A DNA stretch of 64,000 nucleotides from Adiantum capillus-veneris (lineage: Eukaryota; Streptophyta; Polypodiopsida; Polypodiales; Pteridaceae). Made by a program: the position numbers and the translations under genes. The stretch covers positions 105,996,355 through 106,060,354 of the forward strand of contig CM043943.1 in the NCBI GenBank assembly GCA_014529385.2, in the 5' to 3' direction. Each line of letters starts with the position of its first letter. Position 1 is the stretch's first letter. The notes below the pieces were generated by a model. It ran no database searches. It worked only from the letters and a program-made list of their open reading frames with translations, and was not told the origin of the DNA. Below, one piece after another: positions 43,861 through 55,126 of this stretch.

Positions 43861-44412
43861 CGTGAGGAAATTAGGAATTAGGGGCGACTTCAGCATGGAA
43901 GACTTTGGGGATAATTTAAGCAAAGAACACCAGCAAGAGTAGGGCCCTAGGGAACAAGGGCGAATAGGGGTTCATTAGGTAAGAGAACAGCTCGGGAAAA
44001 ATAGAGTTAGAGTCTCATTAACCAGAAATAGCTACCAGTTGAAATTCCCACCCACCCGGTAGAAACTGAGCTTGCATGAGTGAAGCAGGATAGGGATGCG
44101 AATGTGAGAGTGCATTTAAAAATTAGAGACGGAATAGAGAGATGCAGTTGGAGCTGGTTTAATTGCGAACAATATCCAATGATCAAAAGATCTAGTCAAT
44201 GAGACTTGAACCTCGGAAATTACAGAGGGGATCAGAGACAGAGACAAAACAACAGTAACTGGTGCATGCCTTGAAACAAAGGGAGTTTTGAAAGATAAGA
44301 GCTGAGGAAGATTTGAGAAGAGGGAAAATGGTAAGCTAGGTAGAAATACCGAACTGAGGAGGGAATAATCATATGGTGTTGAGAATCCTATCATCAGTAG
44401 ATGTGGAGATAA
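43861..44412. other. Spacer downstream of element F integrase
   Basis: The integrase frame ends in TAA at 44413. The same frame is open again for 92 codons (44394-44116, MIGFSTPYDYSLLSSVFLPS...) but shows no family features. The remainder to the minisatellite is purine-rich without a clear gene. Confidence 0.4.
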
Positions 44413-45660
44413 TTAGGGCGAATTATAGCACTTGATCCTTGATCCATTTACCAGTGGCAAAGGAACACCCTCTAGAGTGACTAATTGGAGTGCTCCCTGT
44501 GGTAAAATCTCTTCCACCACGAAGGGCCCTTGCCAAGCTGGAACCAGCTTCTTTGCTTTTTTCAAATATTTTGCCTGATAGAGTAGCACCAGAGAACCCT
44601 GCGTTAATTTCGGCTTTCTGAGGTGGCGATCATGCCACGCTTTGCGACGAAGTTGCTCCGCTTGCAGAGCATGTGAAGCTAAGCGGTGGCTTTCCTCCAA
44701 TAAGGTGAGACGGGATATGGAAGCACATTCCATACCCGAACTTGCACGCAGACTGCCCACTCTAGGGGATCCGGAGTTGAACTCAAAAGGAGCTATGGCT
44801 TCCAAACCGTAAGCCAGTTGAAAAGGCGTGTGATTCGTTGTTGCTTTGAAAGATGTGCGGTATGCCCAAAGGGTACCGTGCACAGCCTGAGCCCAAGATG
44901 CTGGATGGAGATGACATGCTTTCCGTAGTAGGGCGATCAGAACCTTGTTGGTGCTCTCGGCCTGCCCATTGGCTCTAGGGTAATAAGAGCACGACTTGCG
45001 GTGAAAAATCTTGTAATTTTCCAGCAAAGTTGAGATCATGACATTGACAAAATGACTGCCTCTATCACTGGTGATCTCCAAAGGATAGCCAAATCTACAT
45101 AAAATATTTTCATATAAAAATTTGGCCACTGTATTGCCAGTGCAATCTACTGTCGCTAGTACCTCGGCCCACTTTGTTGCATAGTCTGTAGCCACTAGCA
45201 GATATTTGCGATTACCTGGTTGAGCCGGGGGATATATTGGTCCCACAAAGTCCAAACCCCATCTCTCAAAAGGTAGCCACGCCATCGAGACCTGCAAAGG
45301 ACAGTTGGATTGCTTACTCAGCTTCGGCCCACATCGCTGGCACACATCACAAACCTTAGAATATGCTATTGCATCCTTTAAAATGTAGGGCCAGCACAGA
45401 CCACTCTGTAGAATCTTCTGGGCAGTGATGTGACCAGGGTAATGGCCACCGGTGGGACCAGTGTGGGCATCCTCCAAAATATGCTCCACCTCATGAGGCG
45501 AGACACAACGCTTCAGCACACCATCTGGTCCCGATTTATAGAGCTGCCCCCAATCAAAGTGAAAGGCCTGGACTTCAACAGCAATCTCCTCTTCTGCAGT
45601 GGAGATGCATTCTCTGGGTATAGCCCAGTAGATAGAAAATGTAAGACCTCGCCGTACCAT
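44413..45660 (-). pseudogene. Element F integrase
   Basis: The zinc-binding domain has HEVEHILEDAHTGPTGGHYP and CDVCQRCG. The core has FERWGLDFVGPIYPP (Asp), PLEITSDRGSHFVN (Asp) and YYPRANGQAESTN (Glu), all kept. The C-terminal GPY-like module ends WQGPFVVEEILPQGALQLVT. It overlaps the RT/RNase H frame by about 148 bp in another frame; the wording shows one continuous protein was intended and a one-base change in the G run near 45556 split it. No chromodomain is seen after the GPY part. Confidence 0.88.
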
Positions 45661-47291
45661 TCCGGTGTTGTATCTATCTTAAAAAGACTGCTATCGGGAA
45701 AGTGGTCCGCAATTCCGGTAGCTTCTTCACTTGTGTGAATGCGAGAGAGGTGGTCAGCCATTACATGTTGCTTACCAGGACGAAGTACCACTTCAAAATC
45801 AAACTCTTGGAATAGGAGGAGCCATCGCCATACTCGACCTGCGACCTGTGGATTATTAAGCAGATAGCGCAAGGCATGGTGATCAGTAATAATTGTGAAG
45901 TGGACCCCTAGCAAATAGTGCCGAAATTTGTGTAGAGCATATACTATAGCCAAACCTTCCCTCTTTGTGGTGCTATAGTTGCGCTCTGCTTTGGTGAGTA
46001 GGCGACTTGCATAATGTACACGGCGATCCAAGTTGAACTCTTTGCTAGGCTGAGTCAGCACAGCACCCACAGCCAGCAGACTCGCATCAGTTTGCACATG
46101 AAAAGGTAGGGCCCAATCCGGGGCAACTAGAATGGGCGCTTCAGTGAGGCGTTTTTTGAGGTATGCAAATGCTTCATCCTCTGGTGTAGACCACTGGAAG
46201 GGAACAGCAACACTGGTGAGCCAGGTCAATGGTTGAGCCACCTGTGCATACATACGTATAAACCTGCGATGATAGCCGGTGTGACCCACAAAGCTCTGAA
46301 CACCTTTGGGATTTATGGGAGGAGGTAACTTCAAGATGGCCACTATCTTCTCTGGGTCAGGTGCTAAACCTTGAGCAGACACCACATGGCCCAACAGTGT
46401 GCCCTCGGTGACCAAAAAATGACACTTGTTCGGATTGAGCTTCAAACGTGCCTCTCTGCACCTGAGGAAGACTGCAGAGAGCTGAGCAAGATGCTCCTTT
46501 AGATTTTCTACTGGGGTTGAACATTGAGCACCCGAGAAGGTGGAAAAGTCGTCCATGAATATGCGAAGGTGATCAGTAAGCAGAGGACAAAAGATGAGAT
46601 ATACTATGCGATTGAAAGAAGGCGGTGCATTTTTAAGCCCAAAAGACATTCTAGTATAGATGAAAATACCCCAAGGAGTTACAAAAGCTGTTTTGACTTG
46701 GTCGTCAGGATGTATTCCTAACTGATTGTAGCCACTGAACCCATCCATAAAACTATACAGTACATGGCCAGCGACATCTTCAAGGACTCTCTCAGTGAAA
46801 GGGGTTGGAAATCCATCCGGTATTGTGACCTTATTCAGAGCCCAGTAGTCGACGCAAACTCGAATTTTGTTGGACTGCTTCTTTGGGGCAATAACCATAG
46901 GGGACAACCATTCTGAGTGCTCTACTGGTACAATAATACTTGCTTCTTGCATTTTCTCCAACTCGATTTTGACTGCTTCTGCATATTTGGGATTCAGTTT
47001 GTAAGCCCTTCCTCTGACTGGCTTAGCCCCCTCAACCAGAGGACTTGTGTGGACTCCTAGCTCTGCTGGAATTCCCTCCAAATCGTGGTAAGACCAGGCA
47101 AACACATCCTTGAAAGAGTGCATGAAAGAGATTACCTGGTCGAGTATAGCGGGATGATCCCATAACCAAGCGGCTAACAAGATGGGCTGATGGTTGTCAG
47201 GGCCGCCTAGGTTGACCTCTCTGACTGGGTCAGGCAGTGCAGTGGGTGAGGCTGCGTCAGGGATAGAAGACCGTGCCGCCTCTGTGAGCTT
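45513..47291 (-). pseudogene. Element F reverse transcriptase and RNase H
   Basis: RT starts near 47090 with DVFAWSYHDLEGIPAELGVH; motifs are KIRVCVDYWALNKVT, FMDGFSGYNQ, MSFGLKNAPPSFNR and IFMDDF (catalytic Asp pair). RNase H follows with FHVQTDASLLAVGAVLTQ, YSTTKREGLAIVYALHKF and FTIITDHHALRYLL. The frame joins the protease in phase through one TAG (47294-47292). It stops at 45513 because of the shift near 45556. YWALNK (usually YRALNK) and FVGHTGYHRRF (usually FLGH.GYYRRF) are minor changes. It is of Athila/Tat-like gypsy type. Confidence 0.9.
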
Positions 47292-48353
47292 CTAGACATT
47301 CTGAGCTGGCGTTTGATCAATGTTGAAATCAGCATACTCTTCCTGCAACCATCCTAATGGAAGCTCTGCAAATGGTAAATCCTCAGATACCTCAAAGTGC
47401 TCCGGCATGGGTGGAGATTCAAATGGAATGGAGGTTAAGGAGGGAAGTGGGATGTTGGCCAACTCTTGCAAGGGAGACTTTTTCCCCCTTCTATGGTGGG
47501 TTATAGGCTCACCCAGGCCGATGGTTTCAATCAATGGACCCTCTGAAGGATGGTCATCAGAGACTGGCCCACATGGTTCTGGCGCACTTGGCTGACTGGG
47601 ATTACTGGCTTCAAGTGTAGGATCAGGGGAAGAGGGTGAATCTGTTGTCAAGGGTTGAAGAGAGACTACATAGCATGGCATCGAAGATGTAGCTTCTAAC
47701 CACTGCAGTAAGTCTTCATCGGACCCATCAAGAGGGACCGGCTGCTCCAAGTCAGGGTTGGACTCTACTGACAAAGAGCTATGCTGAGCGACTGGATCCA
47801 TGCCACCTTCGAGACGAATTTGTTGCATTGGAGAGCTAGGGGTATGTATCCACATGGCGTCGTTTCCCCAGTCATGAAGTGCTTTCGTATGTCGCAACCA
47901 TGGCCTACCAATCAGCAAGGGATAACCTCCCTCTACTTGGGGAAGATGAACTACCACAAAATCCAAGTCAAAAGTGAAATCTTGTACCTTCAGAGGCACC
48001 TTGTCGACTATGCCCACTGGGTAGACTGTTCTTTGATCAGCCAATGTAACAGTGAAAGGAGCAGGTCGGGTAGGCTGTAGACCTAAGGCCCTCATAGTGA
48101 ATTCGGACATCAAATTGATTCCAGATCCACCATCAACGATACCATCAACGATGACGCCGGATAGTTGCTGTCCAAGAATAGATACAGTGAGACGAGGACT
48201 TTTATAATCGGTGAGAGGAGCAATTGGATAGGAAATCAAGTAAGACTCTGAGGGCTGTACAGGGAGGTGCCCGCCACTAGGCCCAGCCCCCGGGTACAGA
48301 GACTGAATGACTGACAGGGTGTCACTTCTAAGTGTTGCGTCAAGCTTTAGCAT
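47292..48353 (-). pseudogene. Element F protease region
   Basis: An aspartic-protease-like motif, VDGGSGINLMSEFTMRALGL, sits near 48105-48165, followed by FDLDFVVVHLPQVEGGYPLL and IGRPWLRHTKALHDWGNDAM. Just before it, a 12-bp tandem repeat doubles the word VDGI. The C-terminal half is acidic and proline-rich, linking to RT. Upstream, gag continues in another frame (48362-48709), so a shift separates gag from pol; whether it is programmed or decay cannot be told. Confidence 0.8.
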
Positions 48354-48361
48354 GTCACCTG

Positions 48362-50434
48362 CTAAAAAGTATTTTTCAAGATGGCTTCTGCTGTGGGCTT
48401 GGCGCCTTCGAACTGGGCTCCTTTTGGGACCTTAATCTGTTCCAAGTCATCCACTGCTTCTAAGAAGACTCCATCAATGTCAGATAACAAGGAAGTTGGT
48501 TTGCTCTGAGCAATTGGGAAGGACTTGTCCTTTGGGTCAGGTAGACCAGATTGAGGAAGTGGAGACTGGCGAGGTGGACCTGTGGGTAGATTGAGACCAA
48601 GAGCTGCTCTTTGTGCCCGAGTAAGGACACCAGCAGGCTCCTCCACTTGCAGATGCTTAACCACATGAGTAGCAGGTGAAGGTTGAGGCACGGTGTTTAC
48701 AGTAATCAAATTTATCTTCGGAAAGGTGAATTCGGGCTGGTTCTGAGTCGAGCCTGAAGACGTGGATGCCCTTTGCTTGGGACAATCCTTACTGTAGTGA
48801 TCCTTCGAATCAGGGCAATGACGACAAGGAGGGGACCCCTCGGGTAAAGGACACTTGCTCTAATAATGCGCATATTCTCCGCATCTGTAGCAGAGTATGG
48901 GCCGATTGGAAGGACGAAACGGGGGACGAGGTGGTTGCTGCATGGAGTTGGAGACTGAGGTGTAGAAACTTTGGGGAACTGAGGGAGTACTGGCATGATA
49001 AAAGCTGTGGGGTGCAAAGTTGTTGTGCATACCTTGCTGCATAGGGGGTGTTGTCAGCAGAGGAGGCAACTGGTTTTGATGGTCGTAGGGTGAGACCATG
49101 TTGGATGCAGGTGCTAGCCCTTGTTGGAGAGAAGGACCAAGATTTTGCTGTATTTGTCGCAATCCCTTGAGGTAGTAACAATTCTTATCCTCATGTCCAG
49201 ATTTTTCACAGAAGTGGCAGTAAACCCGAAGGGTGCATTCCTGTGGGGGGTGCCCTGGAGAGCGGCATGAGCTACACCAAACCATAGCCTTAGTCTCTTG
49301 CTGACACTTGAGCTCTTCTAACTCGCGCTTAATCTGTTCCAATGCCTCATTATGTGTAGGCTTCTCTTGTCTAAGAGAGAAGGACCTCTCCTCTTGAAAA
49401 GCTCGTTGTAGCTTTAGGGCTTCCAGTTCCCTGCGTAAAGAAGTTAAAGGATCAGTAGGACTACCTTCCGAGAACACAGAGGGAGTATCTATTTGAGGAG
49501 AGTTGTTGAAGAGCTTCCTAGCCCCCTCTATTCTAGTAGCAGCTGCGATGAACTCGTCGAGAGTGGCGTCGAATCGGAGACTCTCTCAGAGTTTTTGCTG
49601 AGAAGTTTTGGGAAGAGCCTTCTCCACCCACTTTTTAACCATGAATTCACCGGGTTGTTGGGGAAGCTTGGCCACCAGTGACTTAGTTTTAGTCATAAGC
49701 TCCGCAAAAGTCTCCTCAGGCTTGAGCACCATGTTGGCCAACTCATCCAACACCTTCTCCTGGTAGTCACCCAGCCTGAAAGCTGCACAGAACTGCTGTC
49801 TTAAGGCTGCCCAAGTTGCAAAATGGTTCTCTGCAAATTGGTTGTACCATTTATCTGCTAGGCCATCCAGGGTGGATGGAAATAGTACCAAGTAAGCATC
49901 TTCTCTGTTCAGCCCACGTCCCCTATAGAGAGATACAAATCTTCTTGCATGGTCGTCAGCATCTTCTGAAGAAAGCCCTTTGAAGGTAGGGAACTTGATG
50001 TTCACCTTGGCCAAAACACTAGCTAGTGGCTCCATGATTCCTTGCTGAGTCTGTTGCACAATAGCTTGTTGTAGCAGAATAGGAGAGAGCTTTTCTGGAG
50101 AAGGTGATCGCGAAGATGGGGAACCTGATGACGAAGGAATGGGTGAGAGCTTTTCTGAAGAAGGTGATCGGGAAGATGGGGAACCTGATGAAGGAATGGG
50201 TGATGTGATATGTGGAGGTATAGGTGATGAGGTTGAAGGATTTCTACGAGGTGTCAAAGGTCGTCTTCTGTGATAGTACTTCAGAGGGCTCAGTAGTGGG
50301 CTTTGACGCTCAACTGACCTCTTTGTATGTGTCATGCAGTGACCACCAGTCCAACCAAGTTTGGGCAAGAAACTTGTGACAGGTCTAGACTCCACCAAAC
50401 CAACCAGGTAAATGACTAGACTCGGCTGGACCAA
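48362..50434 (-). pseudogene. Element F gag with four zinc-knuckle-like motifs
   Basis: After a Ser/Pro-rich N-terminus with two near-identical GSPSSRSPS-EKLSPI repeats (about 50080-50200), the capsid-like domain runs from ASVLAKVNIKFPTFKGLSSE to KWVEKALPKTSQQKL. A TGA near 49586 stands where element B has AGA. The frame then continues through a coiled-coil-like stretch (LTSLRRELEALKLQRAFQEE) to CSSCRSPGHPPQEC, CHFCEKSGHEDKNC and CYRCGEYAHY.SKC (a stop lies inside), plus CRHCPDSKDHYSKDC, which has one extra residue before the His. It ends in a frame through 48709-48362. Most gypsy gags have one or two knuckles. Confidence 0.85.
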
Positions 50435-50684
50435 GGACGAGACCAGGGACGAGGAAGGCTAGACCAGGGTCGAGGAGGTCTAGACCAGGGACGAGGATAA
50501 GTTGGACCAGGGCAAGAAAGGACTAGACCAAGGACTAATGGACCAGGTGAGAGGGGAACATTGCAAGGCAAGGTCGGCGAAGAAGGCAGGCGAAGCTAGA
50601 TCAACCTAACCAGCTTCAAGATTTGCACCTCACAGAGTGAGATTTCAGTTGAGGTCCCACCGTGATCGCCAAAATGAGAGCACC

Positions 50685-51256
50685 TGTAGCGCGGATAATA
50701 TGTCGTGCTCTCTACAGTGTGGGTGCCCCTCAGTGCAATGTGCGAGACAATCTCACTCAAACAAATGGAAACTCTCTCAAACAGAATGAAACACAGAAAC
50801 AATGGATAACATCAGAGACACAACAGTGGACCAGAACATGTGGACTCGACTAGCTCAAAGAATTGTGTACAGACTCTGGCGTGGCAGCACTCTCAGCTCC
50901 AGCCCAGGACTCACAGGTACAATGGGGTTGTCGAGGCTCAGACGTGCAGGGATGGTGCTAATGTGCTCTGTCTAGGACTCTGTGTAAGACTCGCTACCAA
51001 GACGACAACTACTAGACCAACCATAAAAGATAATAATAATGACCCAACGGCTACTACTCATAGATAACATCGTAAAGAGCCACCAACGGCCCATAAATGT
51101 CAGCTAGCTAAGTGTGACCTGGCCACATGTCCACTAGGCCACCACCCATATCACTGTCAGTGTCACCGCCCAGAGTGTCCGTCCAGTGTGAACAGACCAG
51201 ACCAACTGTACTAACTGTAACTGTGTCCTGTGAAAGTGACACTGTAGCCTGCTACA
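50685..51256 (-). repeat. 5' LTR of element F
   Basis: 572 bp, TGTAGCGCGG...CCTGCTACA in plus-strand reading. On the minus strand GGTGCTCTCATTTTGGCGA follows and is conserved in element B, marking the primer-site region. The 5' edge of the transcript strand is the small palindrome TGTAGCAGGCTACA. Confidence 0.93.
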
Positions 51257-52625
51257 ACTTTGTGTCGCAATGGCTTTGTGACACACAATCTTCCATGCAT
51301 CATCATGAACCCATCTTTGAGAAGATAGTGTTCATGACGTTGTCCATCCATTAGCTGCTCAAAGACCCTTGCAAAATCTTCATCATTTGCATACTGTTCC
51401 CTCATATCATCAAGTTCATGATGATAAGGAATTGACACAGCTGAAATTTGTGGCTTCCTTGACAAGGCATCAGCCACAACATTCTTCTTGCCTTCCATAT
51501 GCACAATCTGAAAATGGAACATGGACAAGATATTTGCCCATCGCATATGTTTCTCAGATAACTTTGTCTGTGTCAAGAAGTACCGCAAGGTCTGATGGTC
51601 CGTTTGGACAACGAAATCTGCACCTAGCAGGTAGTGTTTCCAACTTAAGAGCGCATGAATCACAGCCAGTAACTCTTTCTCATAGACTTGCATGGTCATC
51701 TCTGGCCCTTTGAAAAATCTGCTCTCATAGGCTACTACCCTGCCATCTTGCATTAGCACTGCACCAATGCTACTACCACAGGCGTCACATTGGACCACAA
51801 ATGACTTCCTAAGATCTGGCAACACAATGACTGGATCTGAAGTCATCTTTTCCTTTAAGAGATTAAAAGCTGAAATCTCTTTCTGTGTCCATCTAAAGGT
51901 GACTGCCTTCTTTTGAAGAGCATGTAAAGGTGAAGCAATCTCAGCGAAATTTCGGATAAACCTTCTGTAATAGGAGCATAGTCCCAAGAAACTTCGGACA
52001 TCGTGCACCGTCTTCAAATCTGGCCATGACTTGATCGCTTCAACTTTTGCAGGATCCATTCTGACACCATCCTTTGAGACAATGTGTCCCAGAAAGTGAA
52101 TCTCTTCCAGAAAAAACTCACTTTTCTTTGCATTGATGAGCAACCTATGACTGCGTAGCTCTTTGAACACAATGGCCAAGTGATGCCTATGCTCCTCTTC
52201 ATTCTTTGAGTAGACTATCATGTCATCAAAGAATGTACCAACAAACTGCTGGTGTGGACGGAAAATTATGTTCATCATCCTATTGAACGTAGCAGGAGCA
52301 TTTGTGAGACCAAAGGGCATCACTAAAAATTCGTAAAGGCCAAACGTCGTTCTAAAAGCAGTCTTGTGCACATCCTCTGATCTAATGCGGATCTGATGGT
52401 ACCCACTCTTTAGATCTATCCTGCTAAACATAGCTGCTCCTTCTAATTTGTCTAGAATATCATCAATTCTAGGTATAGGGAACCTATTCTTGATGGTATT
52501 CTTGTTCAGTGCACGGTAGTCAATGCACATACGCCATGAGCCATCCTTTTTCTGCACCAACAACACTGGAGAACAGAATGGAGATGAACTGGGCTGAATC
52601 AGCCCCTTTTCTAACAGCTCCTATA
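51257..52625 (-). pseudogene. Element G reverse transcriptase and RNase H
   Basis: From about 52620: ELLEKGLIQPSSSPF after a TAG, then WRMCIDYRALNKNTIKNRFP, FSRIDLKSGYHQIRI, FLVMPFGLTNAPATFNRMMN and FFDDMIVYS (catalytic). Next are FLGLCSYYRRFI, RNase H with FVVQCDACGSSIGAVLMQDG, YEKELLAVIHALLSWKHYLL and QTDHQTLRYFL, and the start of the integrase linker up to LRHKV, where element F cuts in. The residues VAGYSVTFTGHSYS that seem to follow come from the F LTR. The RT frame itself has no stop, so it is better preserved than gag. Confidence 0.9.
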
Positions 52626-52647
52626 CTTGGCCCATTATCTCTTTCTG

Positions 52648-53451
52648 CTAAGCCGCACTAACCCTGTACGGAGGCTTATTTGGTGGGCTACTGCCTGGCA
52701 CCAAATCTATCGCATGGTCCTTGCGTCTCTCTGGCGGTAATTGAGACGGTAATGAATCGGAAAAACAGTCACTATACTGTTGTAAAAACATTGACCTTTC
52801 TTTATCTAGCACAGATAAATTTGATTCATCACAATCTGACACTTCACGTGCAAAAACCAAGTACGCAGAAAGATGCTTTTTCATTACAGAAGTAATAGCA
52901 GAAGCTGATACAGTGGGAATAGACTCCCCTTTAAGCTTTACATCCAGAATGTGAGTCTTTCCCCTGCTCTGTACAGTGATCTTTTTGTTGTAGGCATCCA
53001 TGATTCCCTGTACACGAAATAACCAAGGAATACCTAACAACACATCACATCCGTCCAGTGGCATGATGTAAAATTCTTCAGCATCTACATAGGACTGGAT
53101 ATGCAGGCGCAACTTTCCGATGATGGGTGTCACAGCCTCTGTATGGCCAGGACATGCCAAACCTGCCTCTGCTGTATACCCCATCTCTTCAGGTCTGATT
53201 CGAAACTTTGAAGCCAATTCTGGGGAAATGAAATTGGCTTTGGCACCTGGATCAAAGAAGATATGCACTGTTTGATCCCTGACCTTTCCCCATGCTCTGC
53301 AAAGCTCACTTGCATCTGAATTTGACTTGTCGCCCACCATATCTGGCACTAAACCAACCATGGGCTTCTTTCCTTTCTTGTCTTCCTTGTCTTCAGAATC
53401 AGCTGGCCTTTTCTTTGCAGGACAATTGTAAGATGTGGCGAGGCTGCTCAT
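52648..53451 (-). pseudogene. Element G protease region
   Basis: HIFFDPGAKANFIS near 53240-53270 is where the protease D-S/T-G-A motif belongs; here it is D-P-G-A (codon CCA), probably inactivating, since Ser or Thr is normal. FYIMPLDGCDVLLGIPWLF follows, the usual second conserved block. The C-terminal part ends PPNKPPYRVSAA then TAG (52650-52648). The next codons, QKEIMGQV, another TAG and ELLEKGLIQPS, join to RT in the same frame. Both stops sit where Gln or Glu is common. Confidence 0.85.
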
Positions 53452-53597
53452 AGATGAAGCATTTGTTCTCTAACCTTAGGACCTTCTTTTGCTCTTCCGA
53501 CTTGCGAGGAAAACATCTTTTCCATTTCTTCGCTGTTCCCTTTTCTGATTAAGCCGTAGCTTTGTCTTTCCCTGCGTTGGCCGGCTCCTGAGTCACT

Positions 53598-55079
53598 TTA
53601 GGAACCTCCTTGGGAACATACTTCTTCGCTGAATTTTTTCTTGGCTGATCCTTCCTTGACGCCAGTATTGAATTCACAATCTTCTCCCTTAAGCAAACCA
53701 TTGCCAGTGTTTGCTACCTCAATGAGCTGCGTCAAAGTAGTGACTTTGGTCTTCGTGCAGTACTTTCTGAATCCTTTGGGTAGGCCACAACAGTATTTTT
53801 CAATCTGTTCTGTCAATGGCACAAACCTATAGGAAGTTACGGGAAGTAGAGCTTTCCAGAACTTCCGATTGTAGTCATCCAGATTCTTGCAAGTAGCAGC
53901 ATTAAGCTGGTGCCATTCTGTCATGACATCTGCTTCAAAGTCATCACATAACCATGCTGCTGCAAAAATCTGCTTGAAGTAAATCCAGGTGGACGGAGCT
54001 TGCCCTTGAAGCAATAAAGTTGTCCACCATTGTCCCGCATTCCCTGTCAAGAAAGTGGCTGCCTTGCGGACCTTTGAAGCCTCTGTAAAGTTTCCCCCTG
54101 CATAGGCCTTGTCAAACTGCTCGAGAAATGAGAGAGCCTTCTTCCTGTCATCAAACCCTGTAAAGGTCATGAATGTCACACCTTTGCCACCTGCTTTGTA
54201 CGGAGTTGGCCTCTCCAGCGGTGTTAAATTGTCATATGGAAGTGACTAAAACATGGGAACACTGTTAGGGTTCATTTGTGTTCCCTGACCGCAATTAAGT
54301 TGACCTGGAAATGCCATATTTGGCTGCTGATTTGTAATTCTAGCCATACCAAAATTTTCCTGTGGCATCCCAAATTGGCCTTGAGTGCTTTGAAACCCTA
54401 GTAGCATGCCCGTGACACCATACATGGGGTTAGGCATCATCGTTTGAGCACCCCCGAACACTGTTCCTGGCATGTAAAACTGATTTCCAGGTGCATGACC
54501 AGCCATGCTCTGGAATACCGATCCACCTCCAAAATAGCCAGGGTGTACTGAAGGTGGTGGAAAGACTTGTTGCATAGCCTGTAGGTTGCTTCCCTGCCCA
54601 TTAGAACCAACTATAGGCTGCTGAAAAGTGGCTGGCTGAACTGGTACAGCTTGAAAGACTGGCATCTCAGCCACCTCTTCTTGCACCTTAGGCACAGGTT
54701 GTGGAGACTGCATGTTCTCCGTCAAGTGTACAGGTGTTTCCATTGACTGTGCAGTATGAATCACCTGTGCTCGAGCCTTAACAGGATTTTGAATATGATC
54801 CAGTGACCCAACTTGCTGAGATGGAACAGGAGGTTGCAGAAAGGCTAAAAACCTCGGATTCTGCATTACTTGAGTGAACATAGCCACAACAATAGCCAAC
54901 TGGGTCCTGAATATATCATCATCCGTCTGTGGTGGTCTTAAAGACTCACCCACTTCAAGTGTCTGTTGACCCTGTGAAGAGGAAACCTCTTCAGTCACAT
55001 CATCTGGTCTGACAGCCATAATTGCAATTGCCTTTGTCTGGTCTATGATCCCCTGTGTCTTCAAGCCCAACCTGACCAA
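53598..55079 (-). pseudogene. Element G gag
   Basis: The N-terminal part (55079-54249) is Gln/Pro/Met-rich and low-complexity. After a single TAG (54248-54246) the same frame enters the capsid-like domain: SFLEQFDKAYAGGNFTEASK, FLTGNAGQWWTTLLLQG, WLCDDFEADVMTEWHQLNAA and FVPLTEQIEKYCCGLP, typical of Ty3/gypsy gag. The frame breaks near 53640; the remaining 53451-53600 continues in another frame with a further stop. No intact zinc knuckle is visible; NKCFIYEQPRH near 53450-53480 may be part of one. Confidence 0.85.
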
Positions 55080-55109
55080 GGCTCACTTCTATGGGAAAAA
55101 GTGATTTAA

Positions 55110-55126
55110 TCCCGTCGATGGAACCA
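55110..55126 (-). other. Possible primer binding site of element G
   Basis: On the minus strand TGGTTCCATCGACGGG directly follows the 5' LTR. Position and the TGG start fit a primer site, but I cannot assign the tRNA. Confidence 0.45.

Larger units (their letters stand above)
40178..51256 (-). mobile_element. Element F: full-length LTR retrotransposon with extra ORF, inserted in G
   Basis: Two 572-bp LTRs (40178-40749 and 50685-51256) are flanked by the perfect duplication ACTTT (40173-40177 and 51257-51261) within element G pol. The order on the minus strand is gag, protease-RT-RNase H, integrase, a minisatellite, a long additional ORF, and the 3' LTR. By eye the LTRs differ at about 13 of 572 positions, nearly all transitions. 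RT and integrase resemble the plant Athila/Tat (OTA) gypsy group. Frames carry several stops and shifts, so it is probably inactive. Element B and a solo LTR (59042) belong to the same family. Confidence 0.95.
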
